A stretch of 47,165 nt of DNA from Singulisphaera sp. Lineage in GTDB: Bacteria > Planctomycetota > Planctomycetia > Isosphaerales > Isosphaeraceae. This document shows positions 39,995-47,165 of the stretch, one piece after another; positions within the stretch are counted from its first letter, which is position 1, and each line of letters begins with the position of its first letter. The stretch lies in contig DAIDJG010000040.1 in assembly GCA_027451445.1 (NCBI GenBank), forward strand, positions 1 to 47,165, given 5' to 3'. The position numbers and the translations under genes are program-made. Under the pieces are notes generated by a model. It was not told the origin of the DNA, did not search any database, and worked only from the letters and a program-made list of their open reading frames with translations.

Positions 39995-41014
39995 ATGGAT
40001 GAAAACGCACAAGAGCAGATAAGACCGCGAGACGGGGCCGCCGGACAGCCTGCGCACCGACTGCGCCGGCTGATTCCCGAGCCCGTCCCGAGCAAGCCAC
40101 GCTCCATAACGACCCTCGCCGCCGCGCTTTTGTTCGAGATGCGGCCGGTGCAGTGGATCAAGAACGCGACGTGCTTCGCGGGCCTGATCTTTTCCGGCCG
40201 TTTGTTCGTTGCGCTTCATGAATGGCAGGCGATCGTCGGCTTCGCGTCATTCTGCCTCGCCTCGTCGGCGGTCTACGTCTTCAACGACATCATTGACCGC
40301 GAAAAAGACCGGCTCAACCCCCGAACCGCCTCGCGGCCCATTGCTTCGGGAGCGCTCCCCGTCGCTGTCGCGGGCATCGCCTGTGCCCTGCTGGCGCTTG
40401 CCTCAGTGCTCAGCGCCGTCTGGTTAAACGCATCGTGCCTTCTGGTCGTTGTGACCTACGGCGTGATGAATGTGTTCTATTCGTTGAGACTCAAGCATAT
40501 CGTCATCACGGATGTGATGTGTATCGCGGTCGGTTTCGTGCTCCGGGTGGTCTTCGGGGTCTACGCGGTCAGTGCGCTGCCCACGCCCTGGATCGCGCTT
40601 TGCATGTTCTTTCTCGCGCTGTTCCTCGGTTTCGCCAAGCGCAAGGCCGAGTTGGCAAGGTTCTCCGCGACCGATGCTGCCGAGTTCCGGCCCGTCTTGC
40701 TCAAGTACGACGTGAATTATCTGTCCATGCTCCTGAACATGTCCGCCACGATGGCCATCCTTTGTTACGCACTCTTCACAGTGACCTCAAACAAGAATCC
40801 GACGCTGGTGGTCACGGTCGTTCCGGTCGTGTACTGCGTGAACCGCTACTTGCTGCAAGTGATGCTCTACGGCCATGGTGCATCGCCGGACAAGATCCTG
40901 CTCTCGGACCGCCGCCTGTGGGCCGGCATCCTCGGCTGGCTGGTGGCGTATGTGGCGATCACCTACGGTGACATCCAACTCTTCACGAACTCGCACGACT
41001 GGCACGCGGGCTGA
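39995..41014 (+). CDS. UbiA-family prenyltransferase, decaprenyl-phosphate phosphoribosyltransferase-like
   Basis: A 339-residue membrane enzyme of the UbiA superfamily. After a hydrophilic N-terminus come EMRPVQWIKNATCFAGLIFS, typical of DPPR synthases, then the aspartate-rich motif FNDIIDREKDRLNPRTASRP followed by IASGALP, with NDxxDxxxDxxNP for Mg and pyrophosphate. Near residue 170 is VMCIAVGFVLRVVFGVYAVS with the second motif, then FAKRKAELARF and about seven TM helices. Mycobacterial Rv3806c of this type joins phosphoribose from PRPP to decaprenyl phosphate, the first step toward decaprenyl-phosphoryl-arabinose. Start ATG 39995 with AAGGA upstream. The following GT-C gene begins 26 bases after the stop. 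The quoted signature makes DPPR-like more likely than ubiquinone or haem O prenyltransferases. Confidence 0.88.
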   Translation: MDENAQEQIRPRDGAAGQPAHRLRRLIPEPVPSKPRSITTLAAALLFEMRPVQWIKNATCFAGLIFSGRLFVALHEWQAIVGFASFCLASSAVYVFNDIIDREKDRLNPRTASRPIASGALPVAVAGIACALLALASVLSAVWLNASCLLVVVTYGVMNVFYSLRLKHIVITDVMCIAVGFVLRVVFGVYAVSALPTPWIALCMFFLALFLGFAKRKAELARFSATDAAEFRPVLLKYDVNYLSMLLNMSATMAILCYALFTVTSNKNPTLVVTVVPVVYCVNRYLLQVMLYGHGASPDKILLSDRRLWAGILGWLVAYVAITYGDIQLFTNSHDWHAG

Positions 41015-41040
41015 GATCGCGACGTTGGCCGCGAGGGAAC

Positions 41041-43371
41041 ATGCGCACGCCTCGGCTAGTTTCCGAACCCGGACAACGCGCTTCGCGTTCGCGATGGTGG
41101 CAAGGCGCTGCGCGTTCGCGCGACGTATCTGTCACAACGCTGGTAATCAGCGTCCCGCCCGCGGAGACATCTCTCCCATCGCGCGTCGCACTCCGATTCG
41201 CGACCCTGGCGGCGGCCGCCACTCTGGGGGTTCTGATCGGTTTGGGATCGCTCCAGCGGCTGAGTCCCGACCGAGGCGTACTCGAAGCCAGCGGATTGAC
41301 CGCGCTCGGCACACGTTTCGGTGAAGTTTGGCTCCCTCCCGTCAATCGGTGGGCCGTCACGACGTTGGCGGGGTCGCTCCTTGTGGTGCTTTGGCGACAA
41401 GCGCGCTGTTCAAGCGAAGCCGCGGGCCAACCAACGCCGCGATTCGTCGGCATCGGCGCACTCTCCTGGAGTCTCCTCTGCGGATTTCTCGCGACGCTGA
41501 TCTCGCATGTACTGGGTCAAATGACGCTACGCGCGAGTTTTCCGTTCGACCTGCTACTTTGGTCCGAGAGCTCCTTCGTTCAGGACATGATCAAGCTACG
41601 GCATGGATTGTCTCCGTACCTGGAGGCGAGCCGTAACAACTCCTACGTCTATCATCCGGGCGCACCGTTCCTGACCTGGGCCATTTCGAGCATCTGCGGG
41701 CGCTATGGCGACCTGACGTTTTGTCGCGATCTCCAACTGGGATTCCTACTGCTGGCCTGCGCACTAGCTTGGCATGTGACCGTTTGCCTGACACGAACGG
41801 AGACTCAGTCGTCCCGAGGTCCCGCCAGGGCCACACCGGTTGTGTCGTTGGCACTCATCCTGTTCCTGGTCGCCGCAGCGACGAACCCAAATACGAGCCC
41901 GTTCGTCGACCTCCTGCACAACGACTCGCTCGCGATCCTGACCGCACTCCTCGGCCTCGCTGCGCTGGTCAGCCGAGACCGGATGTCTCCCACAGGCTGG
42001 CTCATCCTGGCAGCACCGCTACCGGCCCTCGCGGTCGCGATGAAGCAGACGGGAGCCATCGTCGGCGTGGGGCTCGTCCTGGGGGTCTGGATCCAGGAAC
42101 GCCGTGTACGCCCCGCGATCCGACTGGGATTGTTTTCCGCGGCTTGTCTCGGCGTACTGCTGGGCGGACTGGCGCTCTGGTCGAACGGTTGGTGGTACTA
42201 CTGGGCGGTGCGCGTCCTGGCGAAACACCCGAAGCTTTGGTGGCTGGGCCGGGACGTCAATCTGTCTGTGGTGGCGCCCTTGCTGCCGCTCGTCCTTGCG
42301 TGTGCGGGCTGGGCGATTTTCGCCCTTCCCCGCGCGTCGGCCGGCCGCCGGCGTGTTGTGCTTTCGGCGTTTGTGTACACCGCGCTCCTGATGGGCTCAG
42401 CAGCCGTCACCTCGCTCAAGGCCGGCACCGCCGCCGCCAATCACTGGGGCCCCGCCGGTTTGGCGCTGGCCGCCCTCGCTGCCGCCGCGTGCCGCCATTG
42501 CGTTCAATCGATGCACGCAAGGCGTCTTGCGGCGTGGGCCAATCTTCTCATGGTCTTCGGACTCATCGCCGCGACGAACCTCCTGCACAGCATCCCTCCG
42601 TTCATCCCTCGCTTCGTACCCAACGCCGCGGCGTATGGGTACGCGATCCGCCTCAATCAGTTGCTGCGTGAAACGGACCCGCACGCGACCCTCCTCGATC
42701 ACGGGTCGATGTACTACCTGCGCGCTGACGTGGTCCCCGAAGACCGTGCCAATTCCATCTCCGAGTCGACCCCCGGCGGAGTGCGCGAGGTCGACGATTT
42801 CATTCATCGCCTCCTCGCCCAGCAGTACGAGCGCATTGTGATCCACGAGGGCTACGGCGACGCCTGGTACGGCCCGGACGTGATGCGTGCCATTCACGAC
42901 GCTTATGAACTTCAGGGCAAAGTTCCCGGGATCACCGCGATCACACCGTGGTGCATGATGACCGACCTGCTTGTTTTCCGACGCAAACCGCCCGTCGCCG
43001 TCGCACAACGGCCTCCGCGCGTGCTCCGCGTCGAGCCGGCGCCCAACTCGTGGACGACGCGTTCTGTTCACCAGGTCGAGGTGGCGTTCAGCCACCCCAT
43101 GGATCCGGATACGATCAACGACCAAACGATTCTCTTGAGGCGCCAGCAGTCGGCCGGAGCCGATTCTCGCGAGATTGAATTCTCTGCCGCCGATCCGCCT
43201 CGCATCACGTACGACCCGCAACACCGGACCGCATACCTGAGCTTCGCGAAGCCTCTTCCTCCGGGATTCTACAAGGTGGTTGTAACGCCAGGGGTTCGCG
43301 ACCAATCCGGTCGATCTTCGGTTGATCCCGAACACCAAAGCCGGTTCCACATCTGCCCGCCGATTATGTAG
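41041..43371 (+). CDS. GT-C glycosyltransferase with C-terminal Ig-like (Big_5) domain
   Basis: A 776-residue membrane protein. After a cytoplasmic N-terminus come about 11 TM helices from residue 50 to 520. The first large loop has SFPFDLLLWSESSFVQDMI followed by NNSYVYHPGAPFLTWAI; acidic residues at this place are the catalytic ones in GT-C enzymes. LLHNDSLAILTALLG follows, with a second acidic site. A soluble part (LLDHGSMYYLRADVVPEDR; RIVIHEGYGDAWYGPDVM) leads to an Ig-like Big_5 domain at about 655-770 (VLRVEPAPNSWTTRSVHQVE, VAFSHPMDPDTIND, LPPGFYKVVVTPGVRDQSG). The start is ATG 41041, after GAGG; a later start is possible. Mycobacterial Emb arabinosyltransferases have the same plan with a C-terminal sugar-binding domain. 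It stands directly behind the UbiA gene. Confidence 0.78.
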   Translation: MRTPRLVSEPGQRASRSRWWQGAARSRDVSVTTLVISVPPAETSLPSRVALRFATLAAAATLGVLIGLGSLQRLSPDRGVLEASGLTALGTRFGEVWLPPVNRWAVTTLAGSLLVVLWRQARCSSEAAGQPTPRFVGIGALSWSLLCGFLATLISHVLGQMTLRASFPFDLLLWSESSFVQDMIKLRHGLSPYLEASRNNSYVYHPGAPFLTWAISSICGRYGDLTFCRDLQLGFLLLACALAWHVTVCLTRTETQSSRGPARATPVVSLALILFLVAAATNPNTSPFVDLLHNDSLAILTALLGLAALVSRDRMSPTGWLILAAPLPALAVAMKQTGAIVGVGLVLGVWIQERRVRPAIRLGLFSAACLGVLLGGLALWSNGWWYYWAVRVLAKHPKLWWLGRDVNLSVVAPLLPLVLACAGWAIFALPRASAGRRRVVLSAFVYTALLMGSAAVTSLKAGTAAANHWGPAGLALAALAAAACRHCVQSMHARRLAAWANLLMVFGLIAATNLLHSIPPFIPRFVPNAAAYGYAIRLNQLLRETDPHATLLDHGSMYYLRADVVPEDRANSISESTPGGVREVDDFIHRLLAQQYERIVIHEGYGDAWYGPDVMRAIHDAYELQGKVPGITAITPWCMMTDLLVFRRKPPVAVAQRPPRVLRVEPAPNSWTTRSVHQVEVAFSHPMDPDTINDQTILLRRQQSAGADSREIEFSAADPPRITYDPQHRTAYLSFAKPLPPGFYKVVVTPGVRDQSGRSSVDPEHQSRFHICPPIM

Positions 43372-43735
43372 TCGGCGGCCGAATGGAATGTGCGAACACT
43401 GAGGCCGCGCGTGGTTATGCGCACGAGCGCGCGCGGTCGATGCTTGCGGCCGGACGTCGCTAGAGCGCTTAACGGTTGGGTTGCACACGATCAGCCATCG
43501 ACGGTCTCCGCTCTACATCATCCCAAACCTCTGAACTCGCCTAAACGTTATGGGCGTGAGTAAAGTTTCCTCCCTCCCCCCATCGTGGGGGAGGGCTGGG
43601 GTGGGGGGGGCCGTCGCACGCCCATGGGTTGCCCGGAACCCCCCACCCCAACCCTCCCCCACAAGGGGGGAGGGAGTTCTGATGCTTCTGTGTTTTGATT
43701 GGTTATCAAGGTGCGCAATCCAACCGTTCGGCGCT
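43372..43735. other. gap with a palindromic element, no gene
   Basis: About 360 bases between two convergent genes. Apart from the palindrome at 43570-43676 I see no frame with a ribosome site and no T-run terminator. Confidence 0.6.
43570..43676. repeat. GC-rich palindromic element, copy D
   Basis: Left arm 43570-43595 (CTCCCTCC, then ATCGTGGGGGAGGG) and right arm 43652-43676 (CCCTCCCCCACAAGGG then GGAGGGAG) pair almost perfectly; the inner G-rich and C-rich blocks also pair. Same family as copies A and B. Confidence 0.8.
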
Positions 43736-45313
43736 CTAGGCCTGCAAGAATGCGTGACGAGCCAGCGTCCGGAGGATTTCATCGATCGAGCCTTCGAGGA
43801 TCGCCGTGAGTTGCGCGGTGTCGGTGACCGGCTGACCGTTTTGACGAACCGTTAAGCCGCTCGTCTGGATCGACTCCTGGAGGGCCTTCACAAGTTCGGT
43901 CCGATCGCGCTCACCATCCAGGTTGGCGAGAGTCAGCCGGCCGAGGTCATCGAGTTGGAGGTTCTGCCCGCGAAGATTGGTCAGACTCCGGCCTTCCGAC
44001 GCTTGCAATCGCGCAAGTCGTGTCGCCCTGGGGTGTTTTTCCACCGTGTGAGCCACACGCAGCCCTCGAAGGCGGCATTCGATCAACCCCGACGCCAGAC
44101 ACGTGAGAAGGTCGGCGCCCAGTTGATTCTCGACGGCTTCCGTCGCGTGGGTCTCGCGCGTCTCTTGCTCGCACAACGAACCGACCCGACGGACCAGATC
44201 CGCAAAGGCGATCTCCGAGGGCCAGCACCTCGACAACAGGACAAAGGCCGCCTTGCACACCGAACCCGTGATCGTCGCCTTGACCCCGTTCGGCAGCGCG
44301 AACTCTTCCGGGATACCCATAGCGAGCGACACGCTCTCTCGGACCGGTTTGGCCGGACTGGAGAACCAGAAGCTCCGTACATCCTGCGGGCCGAGATTAC
44401 GACGAAGCACGACATCGTTATGACACACCAGCGTTTGCCGGAACATCCGGTTGCGGACGAAGTCCATGTACTGGTCCATCTGCACGATATCGTGCGCACC
44501 CAGCCGGTTGAGGGTCTCGGCGATGCCCGGCGTGAAGTTTGACGCGATCATGGTCGCAAATTCCGACTCGGCCAGGTATTGCAGGCCATGGGCGGACAAC
44601 TGCTGGGCGAACTCGTGGAAGTAGAGAGGCTGATTCTCGTCCTCGAGGTGATCGTGATAGAGGTAGAACGCGTCCGCCTTCGAAAGGAACGCGAGCTCGG
44701 ACTTGAGCAACTGAATATACGGGTTGTTCTCGGCCGGGAGCGCGTTCGCGACAAACTCAACGAGCGCTTTTGCCTGAGCCACTTGCGTGGGCGCATCGCG
44801 AAACTGCCGGCCGTGGAACCGCATCATGTCGCGGACGATGCCCCGGATATGCCAGCCCGGGTACGTGTTGTAGCTGATGTATGCCACGCCGTTCGGAGCG
44901 AGGTTCGTTTTGCAGATCTGAAGGATCTTGTCGCGAAGACGAGCCGGCACCCAGGAGAAAACGCCGTGCGTGACGATGTAGTCGAACGTTCCGAATTCGG
45001 GGCCGACGTCCGCGAGGTCCATGTGCTTGAGTTCGATATTCGTGACGCCGAGTCTCTCGATCAGCATTTGGCCTTGCTCGATCTGCCGCGCCGAATTATC
45101 GACACCGACGAAACGGCTGTCCGGCAGATTCTGAGCCATCCCCTGGAGGTTTCCGCCGCTGGCGCAGCCGATTTCGAGTACGCGACAGTGCTCGACCGGT
45201 GGCGGATCCATGCCGAAAAGCTTGGCCAGGACCGCAAGTTGGTCGGGATGGGATTGAGGGAAGGAATGACTGTCGTAGGGGACGTCATCGTAACTGCTCG
45301 GTGCACCGCTCAT
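43736..45313 (-). CDS. SAM-dependent methyltransferase with methyltransferase regulatory domain
   Basis: A 525-residue protein. Residues 10-170 are a class I methyltransferase fold: RVLEIGCASGGNLQGMAQNL with the SAM-binding loop, FVGVDNSARQIEQGQ, FDYIVTHGVFSWVP and PNGVAYISYNTYPGWHIRGI. This last segment and MMRFHGRQF begin the MethyTransf_Reg domain (PF10119 type), which continues with YLYHDHLEDENQPLYFHEF and AQQLSAHGLQYLAESEF. A third part has FALPNGVKATITGSVCKAAF and a winged-helix-like end. Such proteins include PKMT protein lysine methyltransferases of Rickettsia, which act on outer-membrane proteins; planctomycete members are untested. Start ATG 45313, with AAGGGG eight bases upstream. 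It is convergent with the GT-C gene and stands alone. Confidence 0.85.
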   Translation of the reverse strand: MSGAPSSYDDVPYDSHSFPQSHPDQLAVLAKLFGMDPPPVEHCRVLEIGCASGGNLQGMAQNLPDSRFVGVDNSARQIEQGQMLIERLGVTNIELKHMDLADVGPEFGTFDYIVTHGVFSWVPARLRDKILQICKTNLAPNGVAYISYNTYPGWHIRGIVRDMMRFHGRQFRDAPTQVAQAKALVEFVANALPAENNPYIQLLKSELAFLSKADAFYLYHDHLEDENQPLYFHEFAQQLSAHGLQYLAESEFATMIASNFTPGIAETLNRLGAHDIVQMDQYMDFVRNRMFRQTLVCHNDVVLRRNLGPQDVRSFWFSSPAKPVRESVSLAMGIPEEFALPNGVKATITGSVCKAAFVLLSRCWPSEIAFADLVRRVGSLCEQETRETHATEAVENQLGADLLTCLASGLIECRLRGLRVAHTVEKHPRATRLARLQASEGRSLTNLRGQNLQLDDLGRLTLANLDGERDRTELVKALQESIQTSGLTVRQNGQPVTDTAQLTAILEGSIDEILRTLARHAFLQA

Positions 45314-45388
45314 TGATGGTTCCCCTTCCCAACGGGCGTGTTCCGACCGGAAACTCGACACTTCCGCTCGATTCCACAATTCCGGCAT

Positions 45389-45935
45389 TTGTGAAAACGA
45401 CCGAACCGTCGGGCCATGGCGATTGCCATCGTCCCCGCGTTTTCAGCTATCATCGACACATCATGGCCCCGACCTTTCGAGAGACCGTTCTTGTGCCCGA
45501 ATGGATTCCTGCGCCGCGGGCTCGACGCGTCATCGACACGACGAGCCCGGCGGATTCTCGCGGGGTGTGAAGAACGGAACTACCGGCGGGCCGAAGGTAT
45601 TCTTTTCCGAGTTCTTTGAGGCCTACTTTCCTGCGTCGGCTGCCCCTTTTTGATTTCACTCAGATCGATCGGCTCGAACAGGAGCGACTGTAGCAAGGAT
45701 ACAGGGGATGTTCCTCCGGGCGCCCCTCCGGCCGGGCCGTTCCATTCTGGGTATCGACCGGTCGACGGAGTCCGCAGGCTTTGGAGTGCGGGGGCTTGCT
45801 CCCGCTTTCGCGCTGGAAATACGGTTCGAAAGTGGAGATTCGGGAAGGCCGTTGGAACGCGACAGGATACCTGTCGGAGCGTGCAGGCGGTACAAACGCG
45901 GGAGCAAGCCCCCACACTCAACGCCGTTAACGATT
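45389..45935. other. gap next to an IS4 element
   Basis: About 550 bases between two minus-strand genes. A 35-codon frame on the + strand (45463-45570, MAPTFRETVLVPEWIPAPRA then RRVIDTTSPADSRGV) reads like a small genuine protein or a gene remnant, but it has no clear ribosome site. Its last two-thirds lie before a palindrome at 45785-45919. No other gene signal. Confidence 0.4.
45785..45919. repeat. palindromic element beside the IS4 transposase
   Basis: 45785-45806 (GAGTGCGGGGGCTTGCTCCC plus GC) is the reverse complement of 45898-45919 but for one base. A single half of the same motif (GAGTGCGGGAGCTTGCACC) is at about 11460. It ends 16 bases from the transposase stop. It may be a REP-like target of IS insertion or a sequence carried by the IS. 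Confidence 0.65.
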
Positions 45936-47165
45936 CTACGCTGGTACCTTCTTGGCCAACAGCTTGCGCGCTATGGCCCGTTGCTCGGCCGTGGCCTCGA
46001 AAATCTTCGGGGGACCGGCACTCGGTTCCTCCTTCCTCCGTGGGTAATTGCGGCTTTTCTTCTTGCCGTGACGCTGGTATGGGTCGGTCGTCGCGCCCTG
46101 GAGTCGCTTCTCGAGCGACTCACTCGACGCGCGGGTTTCCAAGGGAGCTGCCATCATCGACCGCATAATCCGCAATACGGCCGCGATACTCGTTTTATCC
46201 GCGGGTTCGCCAGGCTGCGCCTGTTCTTTCACCGCCAAGAGTTGCAACATCGTCAGACCCAACAAGGACCAGTGCATCTCGATTTCCGCGATCTCCGGCG
46301 TGCCGGCACGCAGCTTCGAACGACCATAGGTTTGTTTGAGCGAACGAAACTGAAGTTCAATGCCCCACCGGCGACGGTAAATCTGACTGGCTTGCGGAGC
46401 GGACAATTCCGCCTCGTCGAGGATATTGGTCACCAAATACACCTCGCCGCGACCGTCGTGGAAGTGGAGCAGTCGCAGAACGAGAGGTGCTTGTTCCTTC
46501 TTCATGGCTTCATCGGGCCAGCAGTAAACGAGGTCATTCCGCTGCCGAACCATCCCAAGGTTTTTCAGGAGCCGAACATTGCCACCCACCCGAATCAAAA
46601 AGCTATGGCCAGCAGCGATCGCCTTCCAGAATTCATAGCCGACAAAGCCGGCATCGCAACAAAACAGCGTGTCTTTTGGGAAGACCTGCTCCTTGAGCAT
46701 CTTCACCAAGTGGTCGCGTTCGCTCGAATACGAGGGGCCCAGCATCCAGCACCAGGGTAACCGCAAGCCAATATGCCACACGAGGGTCAACCACATCTGC
46801 GGACTCACGGCCTGGGGATTGTAGTTCTTCTTCGTCCTTCGTTTTGACCGCTGCCGTCCGGCATGCCGTGTGCGTTTCTTGGAGCGTGATTTCTTCTTGG
46901 GAGATCCCTTTGGTTTGTTGAACTGATCTTCGTTGCGCTGGGTCCGTGGCACGTTGACTCGAGAACCGTCGACGGCCAACGGCAGCCACTTCCCGATGCG
47001 CTGGTCATCGGGGGTGATTTGAAGCCAGGAATTCCCGGTCGGTTTAGTGTACAACGGAGGAAGAATCGCGATACAAGTTCCTGTAAATAAAAGAGTTACG
47101 GAGCGGCAGCGCACATTTGATCTAGTGATTTCATCGCGAAACCTGTACAGATTAAGTTGTTGTTG
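45936..47165 (-). mobile_element. IS4-family transposase, N-terminus beyond the window edge
   Basis: A DDE transposase read on the minus strand. Its first catalytic Asp is in LPLAVDGSRVNVPRTQRNE, the second in TLFCCDAGFVGYEFWKAI, and the Glu lies in IYRRRWGIELQFRSLKQTYG, which shows the IS4 signature Y-2-R-3-E-6-K. A very basic stretch (KKKSRSKKRTRHAGRQRSKR) lies between the first two. A GTG at 47114 could start a 392-residue protein, but the frame is still open to the last base of the window (RFRDEITRSNVRC and onward), so the true N-terminus is missing here. The C-terminus is intact (IARKLLAKKVPA). Base use is less GC-rich than in the neighbours. The IS end lies somewhere after 45936 and I cannot mark its inverted repeat. 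Confidence 0.85.

Noticed and set aside
42397-43488. 363-residue minus-strand frame at the end of the GT-C gene
   Set aside because: Opposite a gene with recognised TM and Ig-like parts; composition is Arg/His/Val-rich without motif.
45463-45570. 35-codon plus-strand frame (MAPTFRETVLVPEW)
   Set aside because: Reads well but has no ribosome site and no neighbour to support it; noted in the gap entry only.
45708-46760. 350-residue plus-strand frame
   Set aside because: Reverse reading of the IS4 transposase with its palindrome at the start.
1-47165. tRNA or rRNA genes
   Set aside because: I found no cloverleaf with a TTCRA arm or rRNA-like stretch by eye; a covariance-model scan would settle it.

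Overview
The window looks like chromosomal DNA of a planctomycete, probably from the Isosphaera/Singulisphaera/Gemmata side of the phylum. The signs are a GC-rich sequence, an adjacent DUF1549/DUF1553 and DUF1501 gene pair with cytochrome-like CxxCH motifs and a Tat-like leader, several large GT-C type membrane glycosyltransferases, a Cys/Gly-rich secreted protein and many short GC-rich palindromic elements. The assignment rests on protein families and gene style only; there is no rRNA or marker gene here to fix it.

Left part (1-5.7 kb): the tail of a gene cut by the window edge, two small coupled hypothetical genes, aspS, a degenerate M28-peptidase-like protein, a membrane protein and a DUF962/Mpo1-like protein. 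From 5.8 to 18.7 kb runs a long + strand block: an isocitrate dehydrogenase, then an LPS/lipid A module. That module holds LpxK, a deoxyhypusine-synthase-like protein, a GT9 heptosyltransferase, an SDR reductase, a GT-C membrane protein, a WaaP/InaA-type sugar kinase, a GT4 glycosyltransferase and an HddC-like sugar nucleotidyltransferase. It ends with PlsY fused to an extracytoplasmic beta-propeller and a zinc-ribbon/DUF2007 protein. Four-base start/stop overlaps and short gaps show that much of this block is translated as coupled operons.

From 18.8 to 29.3 kb genes lie on the - strand: a xylose-isomerase-like TIM-barrel protein, the DUF1501 and DUF1549/DUF1553 pair, a YfhO-type membrane protein, a second large membrane protein and a Cys/Gly-rich secreted protein. 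After an 870-base gap the + strand carries a pilus-type secretin with a very long Pro/Ala-rich spacer, a small lipoprotein and a TPR lipoprotein (a Tad/Flp-like outer-membrane set without its motor genes).

From 35.5 to 43.4 kb lies a compact + strand cluster: a small helical protein, GMC oxidoreductase, SDR, SDR, a UbiA-family polyprenyl-phosphate sugar-phosphate transferase and a GT-C glycosyltransferase ending in an Ig-like domain. Its enzyme classes match, one for one except for a phosphatase, the mycobacterial decaprenyl-phosphoryl-arabinose route, with a GMC enzyme in the place of DprE1. The right end has a SAM methyltransferase with a regulatory domain and an IS4-family transposase cut by the window edge.

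The most unusual signal is a set of GC-rich palindromic elements. Two belong inside or across reading frames: one (10794-10899) sits in frame in an SDR gene just after its YxxxK motif, and another (35407-35585) has its right arm in the N-terminal codons of the gene before the GMC oxidoreductase and its centre holding that gene's ribosome site and start codon. This resembles protein-invading palindromes such as the Rickettsia palindromic elements. Other notable points are the PlsY-propeller fusion, a probable CTG start for lpxK and a candidate polyprenyl-phosphate-pentose pathway.
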